DNA of 25,973 nucleotides, from contig CAJMLD010000004.1 of assembly GCA_905214175.1 (NCBI GenBank), positions 1 through 25,973 of the forward strand. The letters are read 5' to 3'. The notes beneath the pieces were generated by a model. The model worked only from the letters and a program-made list of their open reading frames with translations, had not been told where the DNA came from and searched no databases. Of the stretch, positions 1 to 7,230 are shown piece by piece; within the stretch, counting starts at the first letter, position 1, and the number at the start of each line of letters is the position of its first letter. This stretch comes from an uncultured bacterium. GTDB taxonomy: Bacteria > Actinomycetota > Coriobacteriia > Coriobacteriales > Atopobiaceae. The position numbers and the translations under genes were made by a program.

Positions 1-128
1 GCCTTGGCGAGATTGCCGCAGTCATGCAGCACCGAGAGGAGCTGGCGCGCAAGGCGGCCAGCGCGGCCGAGAAGGACGGCCCTTCAGACGGGGACGCGAA
101 CGGCGGCTCTGGGCTCAAACTCGTGTAG
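1..128 (+). CDS. C-terminal end of an unidentified protein (5' truncated)
   Basis: The frame open from base 3 runs to a TAG at 126-128 and gives about 41 residues. They begin LGEIAAVMQHREELARKA and end in a Gly/Ser/Asp-rich tail, GSGLKLV. The first part looks like an amphipathic helix with alternating charges and the tail looks disordered, as is usual for a protein terminus. It is followed by a strong terminator and faces rpmE head-on. The piece is too short to assign a family and I do not recognise it. That it is a real gene end rests on the codon pattern and the terminator 30 bases after the stop. Confidence 0.5.
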   Translation, partial: LGEIAAVMQHREELARKAASAAEKDGPSDGDANGGSGLKLV

Positions 129-157
129 CGTGTGCCCAGCACCGACAGCGGTAACGC

Positions 158-195
158 AACGGGGAGGCCGACCAACGTCGACCTCCCCGTTTTTG
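158..195. terminator. Bidirectional intrinsic terminator between convergent genes
   Basis: A GGGGAGG/CCTCCCC stem (161-167 and 182-188, extended by AAC/GTT) closes a short loop. It is followed by a T-run on the plus strand and preceded by GCAAC, with GTTGC after it. It lies between the stop of the truncated plus-strand gene and the stop of rpmE, so it probably ends transcription from both sides. Confidence 0.8.
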
Positions 196-213
196 TTGCG
201 CTATGAGCGAATG

Positions 214-612
214 CTACTCAGCTGCGGGAGCCTCGGCGGCCTTCGCGGCAGCCTTGGCAGCCTCTGCCTCGGCCTTCTTGGCGTACTCAGCGGCACGCTT
301 GGCCTTCTCGGCAGCCTTGGCCTCCTTGGCGGCCTTGCGGGCAGCCTCGAGCTCCGCGGCCTTCGCGGCCTTGGCAGCCTTGGCGGCCTTCTCGGCATCG
401 AGCCTGGCCTGCGCGGCGCCACCGAACTTGTTGGCGAAGCGCTGGACGCGGCCGCCGGTGTCGACGAGCTTCTGCTGGCCGGTGTAGAACGGGTGGCACT
501 TGTCGCAGAGGTCAATGACGAGCTCGGGCTTGGTGGAACGCGTCTTGAACGTGTTCCCGCAGGTGCAGCGGACGGTGCACTCCACGTAGTTAGGATGAAT
601 TCCTTGCTTCAT
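214..612 (-). CDS. rpmE: 50S ribosomal protein L31 (zinc-binding type) with long Ala/Lys-rich tail
   Basis: The protein has 132 residues. The first ~65 are a standard L31, a component of the large ribosomal subunit near the intersubunit bridges: it starts MKQGIHPNY and has cysteine pairs C16/C18 and C36/C39, the zinc-ribbon set of the C+ type. The usual L31 is about 65-75 residues. Here residues 66-132 add a tail made almost only of Ala, Lys and Glu in repeating AAK-like steps, probably a long charged helix. The start at 612 is preceded by AAAGGAG at a good distance. A longer in-frame start further upstream would add non-conserved residues and is rejected. The tail is continuous with the L31 frame and shows no sign of frameshift. 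The gene is monocistronic, ending at a shared terminator. Confidence 0.95.
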   Translation of the reverse strand: MKQGIHPNYVECTVRCTCGNTFKTRSTKPELVIDLCDKCHPFYTGQQKLVDTGGRVQRFANKFGGAAQARLDAEKAAKAAKAAKAAELEAARKAAKEAKAAEKAKRAAEYAKKAEAEAAKAAAKAAEAPAAE

Positions 613-707
613 TGCAGGACTCCTTTTGTCGGTCCTGGTTTCCGACCAGGACAGGGGTGGTGATGTCTTGGCGCGGATTGCTCCGTCCAAGACGGTCAAG
701 CTCTCGG

Positions 708-713
708 AGTATA
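708..713 (-). promoter_or_regulatory. Possible -10 box of rpmE
   Basis: On the minus strand this reads TATACT, within TTTGCTATACTCC, about 96 bases before the rpmE start. No good -35 hexamer stands 17 bases upstream, so the call rests on the -10 match alone. Confidence 0.35.
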
Positions 714-798
714 GCAAATTGGACGTCGACGGTGTGTGGAGAATCGCTGACAGCCGCAGCTCGGCCGCGATACCGGGCCGCACTGCCACGGCAACCAC

Positions 799-883
799 GC
801 GGAGATTATCGCTTTTTCTTAATCCGGCACGGCATTTGCCCAGGTCGGAATTATCACTTTTCAGAAATGGCAATATTCTCCGC
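799..883. repeat. Structured repeat E0: variant stem-loop with the shared CTGGG-type loop
   Basis: Outer arms GCGGAGATTATCG (799-811) and CAATATTCTCCGC (871-883) are inverted repeats matching at 11 of 13 positions. An inner stem, TTAATCCG/CGGAATTA with one bulged base (819-826 and 846-853), closes a loop containing ACGGCATTTGCCCAGG (829-844). That 16-mer recurs exactly in repeat E1 at 1015-1030. The T/C-rich stretches GATTATCGCTTTTTC (804-818) and AATTATCACTTTTC (849-862) also form a direct repeat. The architecture matches elements E1-E4, but the outer arms have a different sequence. Confidence 0.5.
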
Positions 884-977
884 ATCATAGACGATTGCGC
901 GAAGCAGTCACGATGCCCGGACAGAGGCAGCCGTCCAACCCCAAGGCCCATCAAGCCCATCTCCCCGTCGCCCCCTC

Positions 978-1067
978 AAAAGTGAACACGATTTCAATCC
1001 CCATTGCCGGCGCAACGGCATTTGCCCAGGAGCCGTCCAGCGGCCATTGAAAACGTGTTCACTTTTT
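978..1067 (-). repeat. Structured inverted-repeat element E1
   Basis: The left arm is AAAAGTGAACACG then ATTTCAAT (978-998). The right arm is the inverse, ATTGAAAA then CGTGTTCACTTTTT (1046-1067). They match except for one A:A clash just inside CACG. GCCCC before and GGGGC after extend the stem. Inside, ACGGC/GCCGT (1015-1019 and 1031-1035) forms a small hairpin whose loop holds TTTGCCCAGG, the reverse complement of the CCTGGGCAAA core. The core orientation is therefore opposite to that in E2-E4. The GTGAAC-to-GTTCAC distance is 81 nt, against 90 in the other copies. It lies between rpmE and coaX. Confidence 0.85.
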
Positions 1068-1144
1068 CGGGGCGGGCGGCCGGGCGGCGTTTCGGGCGCC
1101 AGCGGGCGGGCCCGCAAGCAGACCGGGACTTCGTGTGTTCTAAT

Positions 1145-1183
1145 GGCATTCGAGCGCAAGCGCACCGCACGCCGAGAAGTGCC
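1145..1183 (+). promoter_or_regulatory. Leader hairpin of coaX, similar to the leader of the nuclease-like gene
   Basis: This 39-nt segment begins GGCATTCG and ends GCCGAGAAGTGCC, so its ends can pair (GGCAYT/AGTGCC). A segment of exactly the same length with the same ends lies at 17842-17880, upstream of the nuclease-like gene. In both cases a repeat element lies just upstream and a GCCACTC motif follows. Whether it acts as RNA or as DNA is unknown. Confidence 0.4.
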
Positions 1184-1223
1184 CGCTGCCGCGCCAGCCA
1201 CTCTCACCCGAGGAAGGACGCAC

Positions 1224-1997
1224 ATGTTTCTCGCGATTGACGTTGGCAACACCCAGACCACGCTCGGACTCTTTGACGACGACGGCACCGTAGCGCACGG
1301 CTGGCGCATGGCAACGAGCCACACGGACACCTCCGACATGATCGATGCCCGCCTGCACGGCTACTTCAACAAGGATGGCCTGGACCAGGCGCGCGTCACG
1401 GCCGCCGGCATCGCATGCGTGGTGCCCGTGCTCACGCGTGCATGGTACAAGTGTCTGCTCGACCGCACAGGCTCGGAGCCCCTGGTGGTTACGCCAAAGA
1501 CGGACTCCGGCATGTGCATCGATATGCCCGACCCCACCCAGGTGGGCGCCGACCGCATTGCCAACGCCGTTGCCGCGCGCCTCACCTACGGCGCGCCGGT
1601 CATCGTGGTGGACTTTGGGACGGCAACCAACATCGACGTTGTTGACGCAGCAGGATCCTACCGTGGCGGCGCCATCTCCCCGGGCCTCATGCTCTCGGCG
1701 TCGGCGCTCTTCTCGCGCGCGGCAAAGCTCTCAAGCGTGCCCATCGAGGCACCTGCCCACGCGCTGGGCGAGACAACCGAGGCCGCCGTGCAGTCCGGCA
1801 TCGTCGTAGGCGCGGCGGCCCAGGCAGAAGGCCTTGTCGCCCGCATCAAGCGTGAGCTGGACATACCCAACGCGCCCGTGGTGGGAACCGGTGGCCTTGC
1901 GCGTACCGTGAGCGCGGCAACCGATCTCTTCTCGGCCGTCGACCCCGACCTCACGCTACGCGGAATCCGCGAGATCTGGCTGCACCAGCAGCGCTAA
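1224..1997 (+). CDS. coaX: Type III pantothenate kinase
   Basis: The enzyme phosphorylates pantothenate with ATP, the first step of coenzyme A synthesis, in the cytoplasm. The 257-residue product has the ASKHA-fold signatures of CoaX in order: DVGNT at residues 6-10 (phosphate binding and catalytic Asp), GADR at 108-111, DFGTAT at 130-135 and GGAISPG at 148-154. Length and motif order are normal for the family. The start at 1224 was chosen because GAGGAAGG precedes it at suitable distance and because the conserved MFLAIDVGNT block begins there; in-frame codons further upstream are not conserved. CoaX enzymes are not feedback-inhibited by CoA and usually need a monovalent cation. The gene is converged on by the folP-K/birA-like pair, with only 24 bases between stops. 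Confidence 0.96.
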   Translation: MFLAIDVGNTQTTLGLFDDDGTVAHGWRMATSHTDTSDMIDARLHGYFNKDGLDQARVTAAGIACVVPVLTRAWYKCLLDRTGSEPLVVTPKTDSGMCIDMPDPTQVGADRIANAVAARLTYGAPVIVVDFGTATNIDVVDAAGSYRGGAISPGLMLSASALFSRAAKLSSVPIEAPAHALGETTEAAVQSGIVVGAAAQAEGLVARIKRELDIPNAPVVGTGGLARTVSAATDLFSAVDPDLTLRGIREIWLHQQR

Positions 1998-2009
1998 CGC
2001 CAGCTGGCG
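1998..2009. other. 12-bp perfect palindrome between convergent stops
   Basis: CGCCAGCTGGCG follows directly after the coaX stop codon. It lies in the 24-bp gap between coaX and the BirA-like gene. There is no T-run, so it may be a weak terminator or a chance palindrome. Confidence 0.3.
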
Positions 2010-2021
2010 AGAAGCCCGCGC

Positions 2022-2675
2022 CTACCGCGCCGCGCGCATTGACGCCTGCTCGGGAGAGACCTCGACCTCGCCGCCAAGCTCGTTTCTCACCGTGGCACGC
2101 CCCCACACGTCGACACCCGCAAGGGTGCCCCGCATGGCCACGCGGCCGTTGGGATACACCAGCTCGACAGGCTTGCCCATAAGCGCCACGCGGTCGAAGT
2201 AGTCCGAGAGCACCGGCGCAAGCGGACCCGCAACGGCACGGCCGGCACCCACGGCAGCGGCCCACGCGTCCACACGGGCGAGAATGGCGCTGCACACGGT
2301 GTCTGCGACCTGCTCGTCTGTCGGCAGCGCATCCGCGTGCGCGCCGCCCGCGACGTCGAACGAGAGCGAGCACACCACGAACATGCCCTCGGCGTACCCG
2401 GCGCTGGTCCGCACGCGCGCAACCAGGCCTGCACCGTCCTCGCGTACCACGTCCGCCGGCCAGCCAATGCCCACGCCGGCAATGCCCAGCTGCTCAAGCC
2501 CCTCGCAGGCGCCAAGCGCCGCAACGTAGGGCACGCCAGAGAGGCTCCCCATACCAACCTGCGGCCGCAGCACGCAGGCAAGCTCAAGCTCCCCCTCCTC
2601 GCGATGCGAGAAGAGCTCGCCGTGCGGCGCGCCCTCGCGCGCACGCTCCAAGGCCTGCTCGGCAGCTACTCCCAT
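2022..2675 (-). CDS. BirA-like biotin/lipoate ligase homologue, probably catalytically inactive
   Basis: The product has 217 residues and resembles the catalytic and C-terminal parts of biotin protein ligase. The segment ELACVLRPQ (about 31-39), then GIGWPADVV (69-77), corresponds to the region of LRP...KWPND in BirA. The last ~50 residues resemble the small BPL_C barrel. Three key features are missing: the GRGRxG biotin loop, the lysine and asparagine of KWPND (here GWPAD), and the lysine of the RKLAGIL stretch (here REDGAGLVA). There is no DNA-binding domain. The start overlaps the end of folP-folK by 10 nt with GGGGAG before it, so translation is probably coupled. Family membership is inferred from motif spacing; the function is unknown and could be binding or regulation rather than ligation. 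Confidence 0.65.
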   Translation of the reverse strand: MGVAAEQALERAREGAPHGELFSHREEGELELACVLRPQVGMGSLSGVPYVAALGACEGLEQLGIAGVGIGWPADVVREDGAGLVARVRTSAGYAEGMFVVCSLSFDVAGGAHADALPTDEQVADTVCSAILARVDAWAAAVGAGRAVAGPLAPVLSDYFDRVALMGKPVELVYPNGRVAMRGTLAGVDVWGRATVRNELGGEVEVSPEQASMRAAR

Positions 2676-4108
2676 ACGATCTCCCCAAGGTCATCAGTCA
2701 CGTGGCCAACGCGATCGTCCGGGTCAACCACGTTCACGCCGGAATGGCGCAGGAAGCGCACAGGGTCGTGCATGAGGTCCTCCATGGGCACCAGCACAAA
2801 GTCGCGCTCGCCAAGGCCCGGGTGCGGCAGCGTGAGGCGCCTGCCCGCATGGGTCTCGCCCTCGACCCACACCAGGTCGCAGTCGATGGTGCGCGGGCCG
2901 TGGCCAGCCTCCTCCGGGTTGCGCTCGCGGCCCAGGGCGTCCTCCACGGCAAGCAGCTGCCCCATGAGCACCAGGGGGTGCAGCTCGGTGCGAATCTCGG
3001 CTACGGCGTCCGCAACCGGCGTCTTTATGCCGTAGGCAGGCTCCGTCTCGTACGCGTGGCTCACCGAGACCACACAGGTAAGCGGGATGTCATCGATCAT
3101 CTGGACCGCACGGGTGATGTTGGCGAGACGGTCGCCCACGTTGGACCCAAGCGCCACAAAGCCCTGGCGGGAGTCCTTGTGCGAGACGGCCCAGAACGCG
3201 TTCACGGCCTGCGCCGTGCCGGCAACGTCGTGAACGCGCAGGATGCGTGCGCCGTTCTGAATGGAGGAGATGCAGATGCCGTACGTGGCGGGGTCCATCT
3301 GGCCCGGCTGCGCGGCACCAGCAATGGCACCCACGAAGCGCCTGCGCGAGACCGCCGCAAGCAGCGGGTAGCCCATCGACGCCATGGAGCGCGTGGCGCG
3401 CTGGATGACCACGTCCTCATCGGCAAACTTGTCGAAGCCCGCGCCCGGGTCTAGGCAGATGCGGTCGTGTGCGACGCCCGCGCGCATGAGGGTACGCGCC
3501 TGGTCGCCGAGAAACCCCATCACCTGGCGCATGATGGGCGCCTCGTCCGGCAGCGTGAAACGGTGCTGCGAGGCCATGGGGCGCGGCGCTGCAGAGCGCG
3601 TGGGGCGCGAGTCGTCGAGAAGAACCTCGCGGCGAGGCGTATGCGAGCCAAGTCCCGCATGCTCCCAATGCATGACAACGCAGCCGCAGTCGGTCTCGGC
3701 AGCAACCTGCACCATGTCCGGGTTGGTGAAGCCGGTAGCGTCGTTCACGATCGAGGCCCCAAGGCGCACGCACATCTTGGCGACGTCCGGATGGGTTGTG
3801 TTCACCGAGACAATCGCACCCTCGGCGACCAGCGCGCGAATCACGGGCACCACGCGCTCGGCCTCCTCGTTGGAGGCAAGTGGCTCCTGGCCGGGGACCA
3901 CGGGCGCAGCTCCCACGTCGATAATGTCCGCGCCCTCGTCGAGCATCTCGAGGCCACGCTCGGCGGCGGCTTTGGTGTCGACGCCACCCTTGCCGTCCGG
4001 GAAGGCCTCTGGGGTCACGTCGAGAATGCCCATGATACGCGGGCGCGCGAGCGAGAGCTCGTGCGAGCCGACGAGCCAGGTTGCATAGTTCTCTCGGAGC
4101 ACAGACAT
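2666..4108 (-). CDS. folP-folK: Dihydropteroate synthase-HPPK fusion (folate synthesis)
   Basis: This 480-residue protein joins two folate enzymes. Residues ~20-305 are a DHPS-type TIM barrel (IMGILDVTP 25-33, IVNDATG 120-126, DPGAGFDK 220-227, RVHDV 291-295). Residues ~316-480 are 6-hydroxymethyl-pterin pyrophosphokinase (ALGSNVGDR 319-327, YETEP 353-357, GPRTIDCDL 404-412 with the metal-binding D409 and D411). HPPK looks intact. The DHPS half carries unusual changes at positions known to be important in E. coli DHPS: N22 is D30, the E-S-T-R of loop 2 is A68-P-V-V71, D96 is N103 and K221 is R256. It also has an insert at ~155-187. GGGAGG precedes the start. No other folate gene is present. 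Either this lineage has a divergent but active DHPS or the half is repurposed. Confidence 0.9.
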   Translation of the reverse strand: MSVLRENYATWLVGSHELSLARPRIMGILDVTPEAFPDGKGGVDTKAAAERGLEMLDEGADIIDVGAAPVVPGQEPLASNEEAERVVPVIRALVAEGAIVSVNTTHPDVAKMCVRLGASIVNDATGFTNPDMVQVAAETDCGCVVMHWEHAGLGSHTPRREVLLDDSRPTRSAAPRPMASQHRFTLPDEAPIMRQVMGFLGDQARTLMRAGVAHDRICLDPGAGFDKFADEDVVIQRATRSMASMGYPLLAAVSRRRFVGAIAGAAQPGQMDPATYGICISSIQNGARILRVHDVAGTAQAVNAFWAVSHKDSRQGFVALGSNVGDRLANITRAVQMIDDIPLTCVVSVSHAYETEPAYGIKTPVADAVAEIRTELHPLVLMGQLLAVEDALGRERNPEEAGHGPRTIDCDLVWVEGETHAGRRLTLPHPGLGERDFVLVPMEDLMHDPVRFLRHSGVNVVDPDDRVGHVTDDLGEIVWE

Positions 4109-4176
4109 CGACCTCCCGTTGACGGCGCCGCGCGAGAGCGCGACGGGGGCAGCACGCGCCGCCCCGCATTCAGGCT

Positions 4177-4182
4177 ATTGTA
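4177..4182 (-). promoter_or_regulatory. Possible -10 box of the folP-folK operon
   Basis: On the minus strand this reads TACAAT, 69 bases before the FolP-FolK start codon. No convincing -35 was found. The rest of the gap (4183-4318) is GC-rich, with small hairpins such as GGGGAATAACCCC but no T-run. Confidence 0.35.
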
Positions 4183-4318
4183 GCGTGTGGCTTTGACCCC
4201 TTGCGGACGGCCGGGCCGAGAGGGGAATAACCCCACCAGCGGCGGCGCCTGGCGCTGGAGCGCAGCCGGGCGCCCACCGGGCCCAGAGCCCGCCGGGCCC
4301 CGGAGCGCGCCGAGCACC

Positions 4319-5062
4319 CTAGAAGTCGAACGCCTTTGCAATGTCGCAGGCGCACACCAGGTTTGCGGCACCGTCCTGCGGTGTGGGCTGCTTGTTCACA
4401 ATCACGAGGTCATCGCCCTGGAAGTACTGCACAAGGCCAGCCGCGGGATACACCACGAGCGAGGTCCCGCCCACAATGAGCATGTCGCAGGACTGGATTG
4501 CCTCAGCCGCGCCAATCAGGGTCTTCTCGTCCAGCGACTCCCCATAGAGCACCACGTCGGGCTTGATGCGGCCGCCGCACTCCTCGCAATGCGGCACGCC
4601 TGTGGTGCCCATGATCCACTCGGCCGAGTACACGTGCCCGCAGCGCTGGCACACGTTGCGGTGCACCGAGCCGTGAAGCTCAAAGACGCGCTTGGAGCCC
4701 GCTGCCTGGTGCAGGCCGTCGATGTTCTGGGTGACTACGGCGGTGAGCTTGCCCTCGCGCTCCAGCTCAGCCAGCTTGTAGTGCGCCTGGTTGGGCTTTG
4801 CCCCCAGGGCGATCATCCGCGTGCGGTAGAAATCGAAGAACTCCTCGGTATGCGTGAGATAGAACTCGTGGCTCAGCATCTCCTCGGGCGGATACTTGAA
4901 CTTCTGGTGGTACAGGCCGTCCTCGCTCCGGAAGTCGGGGATGCCGCTCGCGGTTGAGACCCCCGCACCGCCAAAGAACACCACGCGCTTTGCTCGTCCG
5001 ACCCTCTGGGCCAGCTCTTGGGCTGCCTCGCGCGCATCCGAGACCACCTTCGCACCAGACAT
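4319..5062 (-). CDS. cobB: Sir2-family NAD-dependent protein deacylase (CobB-like)
   Basis: Sirtuins remove acyl groups from lysines using NAD. The 247-residue protein has the full set: GAGVS at 32-36 and GIPDFR at 40-45 for NAD binding, TQNIDGLH at 111-118, the catalytic histidine H130 in the ELHGS context, and four zinc-ribbon cysteines C138, C141, C159 and C162. KPDVVLYGE follows at 167-175. The length is normal for bacterial sirtuins. The start at 5062 follows GAGGGAG. It is divergent from the patatin gene, with 66 bases shared as an upstream region. The target proteins cannot be told from sequence; acetyl-CoA synthetase is the classical one but is not encoded here. Confidence 0.96.
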   Translation of the reverse strand: MSGAKVVSDAREAAQELAQRVGRAKRVVFFGGAGVSTASGIPDFRSEDGLYHQKFKYPPEEMLSHEFYLTHTEEFFDFYRTRMIALGAKPNQAHYKLAELEREGKLTAVVTQNIDGLHQAAGSKRVFELHGSVHRNVCQRCGHVYSAEWIMGTTGVPHCEECGGRIKPDVVLYGESLDEKTLIGAAEAIQSCDMLIVGGTSLVVYPAAGLVQYFQGDDLVIVNKQPTPQDGAANLVCACDIAKAFDF

Positions 5063-5128
5063 GGGCTACTCCCTCGACGAATGGGTAGAAGAACAGTTCC
5101 GATGCTAGCACCGAGAGGAGTGGTTTCC

Positions 5129-6145
5129 ATGACCGACCAGCCGCAACGCGAGGATGATACTGCCGAGCACGTGGCCGAGAAGCCCCAGGCCACCCAGCCC
5201 GAGGGCGGGATCGCGGATGTGCGCGAGACGACGCCGGAGCCAGCCGCCCCTCTCACACCCCTCGAGAACAACGTGCACAACTGCGCCCTGGTGATCGAGG
5301 GTGGCGCCATGCGCGCAAGCTACGTCTCGGGCCTGGTGAACGTTCTGCTCGAGCAGGGCATCTACTTTGACTACGTCTGTGGCATCTCGGCAGGCTCGAC
5401 CGTCGCCACCAACTACGTCTCGCGCGACATGGTGCGCACAAAGCGCTCGTTCGTCGACTTTGCGGCAAACCCCCAGATGGGCGGGGTAAAGTCTTTCCTC
5501 GACCGGCACGGCTTCTTCAATGCCGACTACGACTACCTGGGCTGCATCGAGGACGGCTCGATGCCGTTTGACTGGCAGACCTTCCAGGCCAACCCCGCTC
5601 GCGTGCGCATTCAGGCGTTTCAGCGTGACACCGGTCGCACCGTCGTGTGGGGGCGCGACCACATGCAGACGCTCGAGGAGCTCATGGCGTGCGTGCGGGC
5701 AAGCTCGACCATGCCCGGTATCATGAATCCCATCGAGGTAGACGGGCATGTCATGCTCGACGGCTCGCTTGGCGCGGGCGCGGGCCTCCCCAACCACATC
5801 GCTGAGGACGACGGCATCGAGAAGCTCTTTGTCATCACGTCTCGCCCTGCCGGGTACCGCAAGCGCGAGCTCTCCCCCGTGAGGCGCCGCGGCATCATAC
5901 ACATGATGAAGGACCATCCCTACGCGAGAAACGCCATGCTCACGCGGCCCGAACGCTACAACGAGGAGCTTGCCCACCTTGCCGAGCTCGAAGAGACCAG
6001 CCGTGCGCTGGTGGTAAGACCGCAGGAGATGCCCGTCACGCGTACCACGCGCGACGTCAAGCAGCTTGAGCACGCCTACCTGCTTGGACACGAGCAGGGC
6101 ATCGCCGAGCTTCCGCGTTGGCGCGAGTTCCTGTTTGGCGAGTAG
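5129..6145 (+). CDS. Patatin-like phospholipase, copy 1 (YjjU-type)
   Basis: The product is a 338-residue predicted lipid acyl hydrolase. The oxyanion-hole glycines lie in EGGAMR (57-62). The nucleophile Ser87 is in GISAG (85-89) and the partner Asp211 is in DGS (211-213), completing the Ser-Asp dyad of the patatin family. An N-terminal stretch of about 47 residues, rich in Glu, Gln, Pro and Thr, has no counterpart in the second copy and looks disordered; there is no signal peptide, so the enzyme is probably cytoplasmic. The start at 5129 is supported by GAGAGGAG; the upstream in-frame ATG would overlap the start of the divergent sirtuin gene. The downstream neighbour at 6242 is a paralogue. 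Substrates are unknown. The family resembles E. coli YjjU and RssA-like proteins. Confidence 0.92.
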   Translation: MTDQPQREDDTAEHVAEKPQATQPEGGIADVRETTPEPAAPLTPLENNVHNCALVIEGGAMRASYVSGLVNVLLEQGIYFDYVCGISAGSTVATNYVSRDMVRTKRSFVDFAANPQMGGVKSFLDRHGFFNADYDYLGCIEDGSMPFDWQTFQANPARVRIQAFQRDTGRTVVWGRDHMQTLEELMACVRASSTMPGIMNPIEVDGHVMLDGSLGAGAGLPNHIAEDDGIEKLFVITSRPAGYRKRELSPVRRRGIIHMMKDHPYARNAMLTRPERYNEELAHLAELEETSRALVVRPQEMPVTRTTRDVKQLEHAYLLGHEQGIAELPRWREFLFGE

Positions 6146-6204
6146 GGCGGACAGCGGGCCGGGGCGGTCGTAGCGCTTCTCGCCCCGCGGGGCCGGGGCT
6201 CCCC

Positions 6205-6210
6205 TATAAT
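6205..6210 (+). promoter_or_regulatory. Consensus -10 box ahead of the second patatin gene
   Basis: A perfect TATAAT stands 32 bases before the start at 6242, in an otherwise very GC-rich gap. No recognisable -35 element is present at 17 bp upstream. It suggests that the second patatin and xth can be transcribed separately from the first patatin. CCCCGCGGGG and GGGGCCGGGG stretches just before it may form a hairpin. Confidence 0.5.
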
Positions 6211-6241
6211 CCAGACGAAAACATCTGTTGGGAGGCCCGGC

Positions 6242-7132
6242 ATGGAGCTTGAGAGCAACGTCTTCGACTGCGCGCTGTGTTTCGAGGGAGGCGGCTATCG
6301 CGCCAGCTACACGGCGGGGTTTGCCAACGTCCTTCTCGAGAATGGCGTGTACTTCGACTTTGTGTGCGGGATCTCGGCGGGCGCAAGCCACACCGTTGAC
6401 TACCTGAGTCGCGACCAGACGCGCGTACGCGACGCGTTTATCGCCCTCTCCGACCAGCGACCCAAGGCGGGCGGCGTGCGCTCGATGCTCACGGGACACG
6501 GCTACTTCAACGCGGACTACGACTACGTGGGCGCGGCGCTCGAGGGCTACATGCCCTTTGACTTTAGGACCTTTGCGGCTAACCCAGCGCGTCTGGCCAT
6601 CCAGAGCTTCGAGGCCGACACGGGCAGGACCGTGGTATGGGACAAGTCCGTCATGGGGGCGGCCATTCCCATGATGGAGCACGTGCGCGCCAGCTCGACG
6701 CTTCCCGGTGTCATGAAGCCCATCGAGGTGGACGGCCACGTGATGTACGATGGCGGCCTTGGCGAGGGCGCGGGGCTCCCCACGCGTATGGCCGAGGACG
6801 CAGGCTTCAGGCGCCTGGTCATGGTGTGCACGCGGCCAGCGGGCTATCGCAAGGTGGCGCCCACCCACCGCGAGCTGCGAATCTACCACGTTATCTCTCA
6901 CGGACACGAAGCTGTCGAAGCTGCGCTCGCCACGCGCTGGCAGCGCTACAACGATGCGATGGACCACCTAGAGCGCTTGGAGCGGGAGGGCAGGGCCTGG
7001 GTCTTTAGGCCGGACGTGATGCCCGTGCGATCCACCACCATCGACAGGCCCAAACTCGAGGAGTCCTATGCCATTGGGCACAAGCAGGCCGAGAGGGACT
7101 TCCCCCGCATGATGGAGTGGCTGCGGGGGTAG
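6242..7132 (+). CDS. Patatin-like phospholipase, copy 2
   Basis: This 296-residue paralogue of the upstream gene matches it throughout (for example GYFNADYDYVG against GFFNADYDYLG, and RASSTLPGVMKPIEVDGHV against RASSTMPGIMNPIEVDGHV). The active-site parts are all present: EGGGYR (15-20), Ser45 in GISAG (43-47) and Asp170 in DGG (170-172). It lacks the N-terminal extension. GGGAGG precedes the ATG. The pair most likely arose by tandem duplication and has since diverged in the region after the catalytic Asp. It ends 98 bases before exonuclease III. The role is predicted phospholipid or acyl-ester hydrolysis in the cytoplasm; the substrate is unknown. Confidence 0.92.
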   Translation: MELESNVFDCALCFEGGGYRASYTAGFANVLLENGVYFDFVCGISAGASHTVDYLSRDQTRVRDAFIALSDQRPKAGGVRSMLTGHGYFNADYDYVGAALEGYMPFDFRTFAANPARLAIQSFEADTGRTVVWDKSVMGAAIPMMEHVRASSTLPGVMKPIEVDGHVMYDGGLGEGAGLPTRMAEDAGFRRLVMVCTRPAGYRKVAPTHRELRIYHVISHGHEAVEAALATRWQRYNDAMDHLERLEREGRAWVFRPDVMPVRSTTIDRPKLEESYAIGHKQAERDFPRMMEWLRG

Positions 7133-7230
7133 CAAATGCCTCTCTCCATATGTGCTACTCTCTGAGAAACAATTACAACCACCTGGCAACCCGTTCGACC
7201 GGAGCGTCGTACGCAGCAAGAAGAGGACAC

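Noticed and set aside
613..960. N-terminal extension of L31 and a plus-strand frame in this stretch
   Set aside because: The extension is not conserved, and a strong ribosome binding site fits the start at 612; the plus-strand frame has no motifs or binding site.
978..1067. Repeat considered as an integron attC site
   Set aside because: Folded palindrome with a mismatch is similar in idea, but the ends do not fit the RYYYAAC/GTTRRRY core sites, no integrase is present, and the copies do not form a cassette array.
978..1067. Repeat considered as an ordinary intrinsic terminator (arm followed by TTTTT)
   Set aside because: The loop is far too long, the T-run belongs to the arm and is mirrored by A's on the other end, and copies are not consistently at gene ends (E1 lies upstream of coaX and of rpmE).
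5105..6967. 620-codon open frame on the minus strand opposite the two patatin genes
   Set aside because: It is antisense to two well-supported genes with conserved motifs, and long antisense frames are expected from GC-rich third positions.
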